64,000 bases of DNA from Bursaphelenchus xylophilus (taxonomy: Eukaryota > Nematoda > Chromadorea > Rhabditida > Aphelenchoididae), in the NCBI GenBank assembly GCA_904066235.2, contig CAJFCV020000002.1, forward strand, positions 2,480,001 to 2,544,000. The letters run 5' to 3'. The notes below the pieces were generated by a model. It did no database searches, was not told where the DNA came from, and saw only the letters and a list, made by a program, of their open reading frames with translations. This document shows, in pieces, positions 57,633 to 64,000 of this stretch (position 1 is the stretch's first letter; every line of letters begins with the position of its first letter). Both the position numbers and the translations under genes were made by a program.

Positions 57633-60438
57633 CTACAATCTTGAAGCCGCAAATTTGAATACATCTTCAGCCAACACCTTGGGCAGCTGGAAAGCCGCGA
57701 AATGACCGCCATCCTTCTGTACAGTATAGTGCGTCAAGTTCATGGAGTGCAGAAGGAGCTCCTTGGGGCTGGCGACAAGATCGTGCGGGAAGTAGGAGAC
57801 TCCCGTTGGGGCCGAGTTGTACATACTGAAGAGAAGGGTTGATTACAATGCGATTTACATCTTGATATTTGGCATGAAACATAATATCTATAAAACTTAC
57901 TCTTGGAATTTGAGGTAGTCCGGGTTGTGGAAGCTCTCGCGATACAGCCGTTGAGAGGGGAGGATGTTCTGGTTGAACCAGTAGATGGAGATGATTGTCA
58001 GGACCTCGTCTTTGGTGAAGAACCTTAAATCAAGCGGTTTTTTGTGTTAGAACTATGGAAAGTTTTTATTTTTTAACTGTCCAAAACATACGTAATGAGA
58101 AATGGATACGAAGAGGACAGATAAATTACTATTTTAGCCGCTGTGCCGATTAGTCTCTCAAACGGAGATACCCCAGTAAAAGAACATACACAAATCCACA
58201 TTATTTTCCCGACAGACTGATATCAAACCAGAGCCACAACCTACTTTTCCAAACCTCCATCCTTGGCCTGCACAAAGCTGGGATTAGTCCACGTGCTAAA
58301 CTTCTCGCCAATATAAGCCAACAATCCCAGTGGCGAATCATTAAGTCCCACACCAACCGTATCCGGCTTGGTGGCTTGAATATGCAGGTAACCCGACTCC
58401 TTGACCATGAAGAAGAGGTCCTTTTTGAGCGAAAACTCCGAGAACGCGGGGTCTTCGAAGACGAGCGATGGGAAGTAGGATCCGATAATTTGCCGGATGA
58501 AAGTCGCCGGATGCGCCATGTTCAACATGGCGAGGTTGAGATGGACGCCGATGAGGCTCTCCGGGTACAGTTTGCCTTGTGCGTTGGCCACAACCGAGCC
58601 CCAGTCACCGCCTTGAACCAGGTACTTGGGGAATTTGAGGCGGTCGGTCATCAGCTTCTTGAAGATTCGGGCGACAACGAAAACGGAGAGACCTGAAGAG
58701 AGGTGGAGATATAGCCGAGGTTTTAATGGGCAATTCCGATATTGTATTTTATAACATATAAGACTATACAATCAAGTTTAGGTTTGCCAAAAATTTCATA
58801 TTTTTCCTACTTTCGATATAAAGATCCCTAAAATTCTTGGCCGTTTCTGCAAAGTGCCAGCTAAGAGTCTCGCAAGGGCCTTAGAAAGCCTCATTCCAAA
58901 CTTGTGACAAGTTTCAGTGAAATCTGAGGGGCCCACTTGGAGTACCAGCCCTTACTAATTTTATGTGCAAAGAAAACTTTTGTTGTCTCGCAATGCGCGT
59001 CGCTGATTTCAGCTCAGCGAGTACTCTAGCCCTTCCAAGAAGAGCTAGAGTACTCGTCTTGTGAGCACAGTAACTCACCTCTCTTATGACTCGCCTCCGA
59101 CCATCCGTAGCCGGGAATCGACGGTGCCACTACCTCAAACGCCACCTTGTCTCCTAGCCCGTGCTTCTTAGGGTCGGTCAACATGGGGATGAGCTTGTAG
59201 AACTCATAGACATTTCCAGGCCAGCCATGCGCCAGAAGCAGCGGGACCACCTTCTTATAGCCGGCGGGCGGCTTCGCATGAATAAAATGAATCCGCAGCC
59301 CTTCAACTTGCGTGGTAAATTGAGGGAAAGCGTTGAGTTGGGCTTCATGCTTGCGCCAGTCGTACTTGTTCAGCCAGTGATCGCGCCATTGTTGAAGGGT
59401 TGACAATGGAAAGCCGTATTCGAAGTCGGGAACGTCTTCCAGTTGTTGATGACCAATTCGAGCGGATTTCAGACGGTCTTTTAGGTCCTGCAATAAATTT
59501 TTATCGTAAATATACTGGTGGAGCTGACCTAGTGGCAAAAAATGTGCCATTTTGCATCCGGGATGCATTAGAAAGGTAGCAAAATACCTCCGTCTCGAGG
59601 TGAAAAAACTCCAATTTCAAAAGCGCGCCCGTTTTTTTTGTGATATGAAAGGCGCGTCCTTCCATAGAGAGCTTTTTTTATTAGTTGGCGGGGAGGCATT
59701 TTGCCACATTTTTGATACTTCCCGGATGCAAAACTGTACGTTTTTTGACAATGGATCAGTTCCGCTGCTGTTTGTTGTATATACAACGAATGGAAAGGAA
59801 AAAAATAATTCGCTATAGAGGGGTTTTGTTGTAAAAATGCTCTACATATGTACATGTTGGTAAGCGAGTTGTTGAAGCTCACGTCAAAGAAAAAATGAAA
59901 AAAACAAGGAATCTCGGATCAATGATTTTTTACGAAATGTCGCTGAATTATCGAGTCACTGAAGAAAACTTTTCTAGAGAAAAAGTTTTTTTTTGAGAAA
60001 AATGTTTTTTCGAAGAGAAAAATAATCTTTCTAACTCGATAATTCTGTGGCACTTCGCAAAAAAAACCAATGAATAGAGATTCTTTGTTTTTTCAATTTT
60101 CTGAAAGAACTTTTTTGACGTGAAGCTATTTTCTTGGTCAGAAAATAGCTTCAGCTACGCTGGATTGACGTACAAAACGCCTTGTTGTATCTCAGTTCGT
60201 TGCACAATTTCTTGGTCCATTTTAGAAGCCCTTATCTTTGAGTTAAACTCCTCACCTGTATGTCCTTGTCAGCGACTTGAATTTTGAACGGCTTAATACT
60301 GGTGTCGTCCGGCTTTGGCTCTCCGCTTCCATAATATCCCGTCTTCGGGAAGTCCACTTTGGTTTCGGACCGGTTGAAAACACAGTAAAGTGTGACGCCG
60401 AGCACCGCAGTCAACACGGAAAGGAGTATCTTCCCCAT
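57633..60438 (-). CDS. Microsomal-type epoxide hydrolase
   Basis: Five minus-strand exons, 60438-60256, 59487-59079, 58692-58245, 58023-57901 and 57825-57633, join in frame to 451 residues, the usual length for this family (human EPHX1 is 455). It should hydrolyse epoxides to diols at the ER membrane. N-terminal membrane anchor MGKILLSVLTAVLGVTLYCV, then the EHN lid region (FEYGFPLSTLQQWRDHW) and the alpha/beta-hydrolase core. The oxyanion motif is HGWPGN (148-153), the nucleophile Asp227 in GGDWGS, and the catalytic His429 in GGHFAAF. The acid of the triad falls on Asp403 (YFPHD), where mammalian enzymes have Glu404. An upstream in-frame ATG exists, but TTTTCTTTTAG lies directly before A-ATG at 60438, a typical trans-splice acceptor, so I chose that start. 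Related enzymes act on xenobiotics or, in insects, juvenile hormone; the substrate here is unknown. Confidence 0.9.
58175..58225. repeat. R1 right end in epoxide hydrolase intron 3
   Basis: CACATTATTTTCCCGACAGACTGATATC without a left partner close by. Confidence 0.7.
58780..59045. repeat. R3 half in epoxide hydrolase intron 2
   Basis: CCTACTTTCGATATAAAGATC to CCACTTGGAGTACCAGCCC, then a short inverted pair GCGAGTACTCTAGC/GCTAGAGTACTCG (59018-59060) just before the exon 2 donor. Confidence 0.6.
59513..59772. mobile_element. R2 element in epoxide hydrolase intron 1
   Basis: ACTGGTGGAGCTGACCTAGTGGC at the left and ACAATGGATCAGTTCCGCTG at the right; standard R2 interior. Confidence 0.75.
59880..60135. 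mobile_element. Small fold-back in epoxide hydrolase intron 1
   Basis: CACGTCAAAGAAAAAATG pairs with the region ending TTTTTTGACGTG near 60122. GAATTATCGAG (59945) pairs with CTCGATAATTC (60036). Confidence 0.65.
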
Positions 60439-60452
60439 TCTAAAAGAAAACA
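60439..60452 (-). promoter_or_regulatory. Probable trans-splice acceptor of the epoxide hydrolase gene
   Basis: On the minus strand TGTTTTCTTTTAG ends one base before the ATG, with no intron donor in sight upstream. This spacing is typical of spliced-leader addition in nematodes. Confidence 0.5.
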
Positions 60453-60459
60453 AATAATA

Positions 60460-62372
60460 TTTTTTCGAGAAGAAAGATATTATATTTATTATGAAACTCG
60501 GAAAAAGAACGCTTTTAGGTCCAAGGTTCGAAAAAAGATAAGTTTGTTGTTCGAGGCAAGCGAGGTCTTTTTTTTGAGCCGAAAAATAATAAGAGCGTTG
60601 AAACGGGAAAAGCGAACAGTGGGGAGCGGAGAAAGTTTGTTTCCCATGCCGTAAAGAGCGAGATTTAAAAGTGGCTTGTCTCTTTACTGTCCTTCAATAA
60701 GGAAAATGCTCGAAGTGCAACCCTTAGATCTTTCACAGATTCCGGAGACATGTAGCCGAGGAAAAACCGAAAGTTTCAGAAAATCATAGGGAGCAGCTCG
60801 GAGAACTTGCACGAGCGCAGCTCGCGTCTTGGGCGCAGCTCGAAAACAAGCTGAAAGCTAGCTTCGGCAAGCTGCGAAAGCTTGTTTTCAGAGGTGCGCC
60901 CTTCCGCTTTCAGCTAACTAGCAAACTTTCAGATAGCGCATTGGCCCCGGGCTGGCCATTAAAAAATCTAAAATTTCCGAAGCCCGGCCCGATAGTTTGA
61001 CATAATTTTTTAAGCGCCATCTTTTTAAATAAGTCAAAACAAATCTTTTTATGTAAAGAAAAGACTGGTTGACTGCATCCCGACCGCAAAACTAGCGTCC
61101 AGATTTATTACTTTGTCTCTCTGCGGTAAATAAAAGGGACTAATGTTTTTGTGGAAAAGAATTTGCAAAAATAGCGTATTTTTGGCAAATTTCGACCTAA
61201 ACAACCTAAAAATGTCAGTCGTTTCTGCAAAACGCGAGCTAGGAACATGACATAACAATTTTAAAAAGAAATTCTTATATTGTGATAAGTTTCATCGAAA
61301 CTCGAGCGTCGCACTTTGAGCACTTCCCCGGTGAACCCTTTGCAATCAATACACCACCGTCTGGCATGTATAACACACAACTGAACAGCGATTGTTTACA
61401 AAAATCACCACGCTCCGCTTTTGATAAAGAGGAGGAACACGGCGATTGCTTGTTTAGTGTAATGCCCGCTCGAAGGCACATGATGATGTGGTTCGAAGCT
61501 CCGACACAAACCCATTTTAATCGCTGATAAAGAGCCGGAATTAGAAGACGAATTGGGGAGTTCAGCTGTATATCACAAGCAATAGAGCACAAGAATTATA
61601 GGTTTGGATGATGTGGGAAGAGTTTGATTAGGGCAAAACTATCAGAGGAGAAATTTCCCGAAGGCCAGAGGCTTTCCGTGTACGAATAAGACAATTTTTA
61701 CTGTCTGTCGGGAAAATAATTTGAATGGAAAAGTGACGCAACGTACCGCAGTCCATCGAGAACAGGGGCCTGAAAACGTACAGTAATTTATCGCTATTCT
61801 CTCAGCTGTCGGGAAAATAATGTTTACAATGTCGCTAAATCTCGCGGCAATGTGATTTTCGATGCGAAAGAGTGCTCATTATTTTCTCGACAGACTCGTT
61901 GTGTCTCCAAAAAAATCTGTCACAATGACATTCGTTTAAGATGTGCTACTGGTATAAACAACGGCTGTACATGGCCAGGAGTACTCTCTAGGACACCTCA
62001 ATGAAATCTCGGGCATTCAAAGACTCTTAAAATCCAGAAAATCCGCCATCGAAGATGAAAAAATCTGAAGACCCGTCATCCAAGGAAGTTTTGGATCTAA
62101 TCCTTTGAGAAAGCAACACTTTTTGTCCATATCCTTGCCAGTTTCGCGTGAAAAAAATTGATTTTTTTGCGGAAGCACTAACCGAGAATTAGGCATGAAA
62201 TTTTTCATATCAAAATTTGCGAAAAAGTGTCCCATTTTCGCCAGATTCTGTCCTAAAAATCTCGGGTTTTCCATAAATCGCGGGCTTGAGGTCTATCATA
62301 TGCGACAGAAAATCTTGTACTAATTTTGTCACCATTTTCATTCTGATCTGAGTGTCATACTTGACGTTATTT
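60460..62372. other. Intergenic repeats, no gene seen
   Basis: GAGCTGCG-rich fold-back at 60775-60955 (shared with 50300-50460), R3 halves at 61140-61335 and 62085-62370, R1 pieces at 61700-61720 and 61805-61900 (GTCGGGAAAATAATG ... TTTTCTCGACAGACT). Confidence 0.6.
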
Positions 62373-62718
62373 TTACTCTTGTAACGGCGTTCGCTCAAAC
62401 CTCTCTCCTCTTTTGGCCCTCTTCTGAACCGGATAAACCACTCGAACTTTCGACTTCAACACAACGAAAATTACAGCAAAAATAAAAAAGATTACACACA
62501 AAGGCACTTGTTCATTGCCCCGAATGTACCTGTTTTCCAACTTCACATGCCGGATACGATCGACTACAAGTTTTATTTTCGACACTGTAGCTACAAGTGG
62601 TTTCTAAAAATTCGCGAACCGCATTCCTTTTCAAATCGTCATTGCACTTTTGGCAGATGGGGTTTTGGAGTTCCGTGTTGATGGTAAACGTTCCGGAGTT
62701 TAGGCCGATCGAGAGCAT
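62373..62718 (-). CDS. Doubtful small cysteine-rich protein gene
   Basis: ATG at 62718; the first block 62718-62530 is 63 codons with six cysteines (NPICQKCNDDLK, TTCSYSVENKTCS, YPACEVGKQ). A 76-nt intron (GTACAT ... TTGAAG, 62529-62454) would join it in phase 0 to 26 more codons ending at TAA 62373, a basic tail (RAKRGERFERTPLQE), 89 residues in all. Read without splicing, a shifted frame over the same region instead shows a hydrophobic stretch that could be a membrane segment, but it may just be a T-rich intron. No signal peptide is seen. Family unknown; it may be a fragment of a longer gene. Confidence 0.3.
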
Positions 62719-63010
62719 TTCGATGAGTTTTTGGTATTTTCAATGTAGGCAGGCAGTGAGTGTGGTATCCCCTTGAAACATGGTCAACCGGCCATATATA
62801 TTGGCATGGCGCATCGAAGGGACAAAGCTAAGCGCGGGGGAAGGGGTACGATAGCCAAGACGGGTCGAAGATGAAATGGTAAAAGGGCCTATAGGTAATT
62901 TTGAAATTTTTTATATCTTGAACATCTCCCTCCCCTGGCCTCTTGATTTTTGGTCAGCCGTGCCCTTGATGCATAGTCTTATAAAGCTTACAGTAACTAA
63001 ATAATGAGGC
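62719..63010. other. Flank of the small minus-strand gene
   Basis: CCATATATATTGG near 62793 could be a TATA-type promoter for minus-strand transcription. No gene seen. Confidence 0.25.
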
Positions 63011-63019
63011 TAGCGGATG

Positions 63020-63480
63020 TTCTTGAAGGCGGGTACAGTGAGACCGTCCTACAACAGTATTCCATAGAATAGTTCATCGGCGATTTGAGCTCTTCACATG
63101 TACTTCCACCTATAATATGGAAGAAAGCTACTGTATCTTTGTTTTTCGAGCCACCTGCTGCCCTTTCTCTAGGGCAGCAGGTGGCTCGTAGCTCAGGATC
63201 AGAGACCACGAAGGTTATCATGGCTATGATTAAAAAAATGTACATACAGATAGAAAGCTCTCGATAAACCTCCGCGGAGCCTTCGCCGCGTCTCCGCCAA
63301 GCTTCCGGTGGATTTGCCACGCCTTGTAGGCAACTGCTAAGACATTGTTCCGGGCCACCCTCTGCCTTATATCGCGCACCGATCTAAATATTTTGTAGGC
63401 CCGAATAGTCAGGGCGTGGTAAACTTTTTTTATTCCATGATAGCAACTGTGCTTTCTATCTCTGTTCGTTACTCTCTGTA
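63020..63480 (-). repeat. R6 repeat, inverted copy, with a hairpin
   Basis: CACATGTACTTCCACCTATAATATGG matches the minus-strand sense of the 28.2 kb copy, and GCCTTCGCCGCGTCTCCGCC matches, inverted, its GGCGGACGC...GGCGAAGGC block. Confidence 0.55.
63148..63190. repeat. Perfect 17-bp-arm hairpin
   Basis: GAGCCACCTGCTGCCCT, short TTCTCT spacer, then AGGGCAGCAGGTGGCTC. Lies within the R6 copy. Confidence 0.9.
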
Positions 63481-64000
63481 TAACAAGGAGTAACATTCAG
63501 TTTACTGCCTTACTATTCATAGGACTCTTTAGGCCACTTTTGTTTCTTTCGCTGTTTTTAAACATGCATTTTACAACGACACAAAAACAGATTGTAGGGA
63601 TTCTTTTTTAATCAGTTGTATTACGGTAATATCGAGTACAACTGGGCCATATTGAAAAACATTTAGTGTAGCTTTATATTTCCTTCAGTCAAAAATGATT
63701 ACCCTGGTATAGTAGGTATATCCTCCGCATTTTGCCTATTCTCTCGGCCGGAAAGATCGTTGGATTTCTCTAGTTCGCGTTTTGCAGAAACAGAAAAGAT
63801 ATTGTAAAAAATTTGACTTACTTCCTAAGGTATCAACAGTCAAAATTTGAATTGATCCTTTATTCTCACGTATGTCTTTTCAAATTCTTTAAAAAGAACT
63901 GAGTCCAATTTCCTATTCGAATTCTGAATCGAATAATTCGACCGAAAGTGCAAAATTTCAATTTTTGGGAAAATCGTCATTGTCGACAAAAAATATTTTG
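63481..64000. other. No gene seen at right edge
   Basis: Unique AT-rich DNA plus an R3 fragment near 63715-63900 (TTTTGCCTATTCTCTCGGCCGG, GTTCGCGTTTTGCAGAAACAG). Confidence 0.4.

Overview
This window is AT-rich nematode genomic DNA. The evidence is the gene content (a MICU-type mitochondrial calcium-uptake regulator, a Shaker/Kv1 potassium channel, a short SH2-tyrosine kinase, a microsomal-type epoxide hydrolase), nematode-style splice signals (TTTTCAG-like acceptors, introns down to 41 nt), possible trans-splice acceptors just upstream of start codons, and a heavy load of small fold-back elements. I do not name the species. All gene models below were spliced by eye from GT/AG sites and reading-frame continuity.

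Layout. 1-2.3 kb: the 5' part of an unrecognised gene on the minus strand (first three exons, running off the left edge) and the last two exons of micu-1 on the plus strand. 2.3-10.5 kb: almost entirely nested repeats. 10.6-49.1 kb: one very large Shaker-type K+ channel gene (shk-1-like). Its six core exons occupy only 45.3-49.1 kb. About 35 kb of upstream DNA carries nine well-supported alternative first exons (starts at 10635, 25492, 30247, 31797, 34493, 36228, 41347, 42869 and 44199), each starting with its own ATG and ending in the same splice phase as the shared acceptor at 45334. 49.7-53.6 kb: an SH2-kinase gene with a possible alternative first exon. 54.8-57.1 kb: a four-exon gene with a possible F-box-like segment. 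57.6-60.4 kb: a five-exon epoxide hydrolase on the minus strand. 62.4-62.7 kb: a doubtful small cysteine-rich gene on the minus strand. The rest is repeats and unique non-coding DNA.

Repeat families, named here for convenience. R1: about 150 bp, ends TCAGTCTGTCGGGAAAATAA, flanked by TA, more than 20 copies. R2: about 220-260 bp, ends CAGTG..GACCTGATCC, flanked by TA. R3: about 440 bp near-complete fold-back with ends CAGGGGAAGTACTCC, flanked by a TNA triplet as in the Tc4/Tc5 group; many degraded pieces. R4: dispersed clusters of GCACAGTGCA-type motifs. R6: a dispersed sequence seen near 4.5, 10.2, 28.0, 46.8 and 63.2 kb. Larger single elements sit at 11.2, 12.0, 15.1-17.8, 22.5, 32.0 and 39.5 kb. 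Several are nested, and empty sites can be reconstructed from sister copies, so these elements were mobile.

The main biological point is the channel locus: one pore-forming core can be given at least nine different cytoplasmic N-termini, and the core itself has an unusual GFG (not GYG) selectivity filter.
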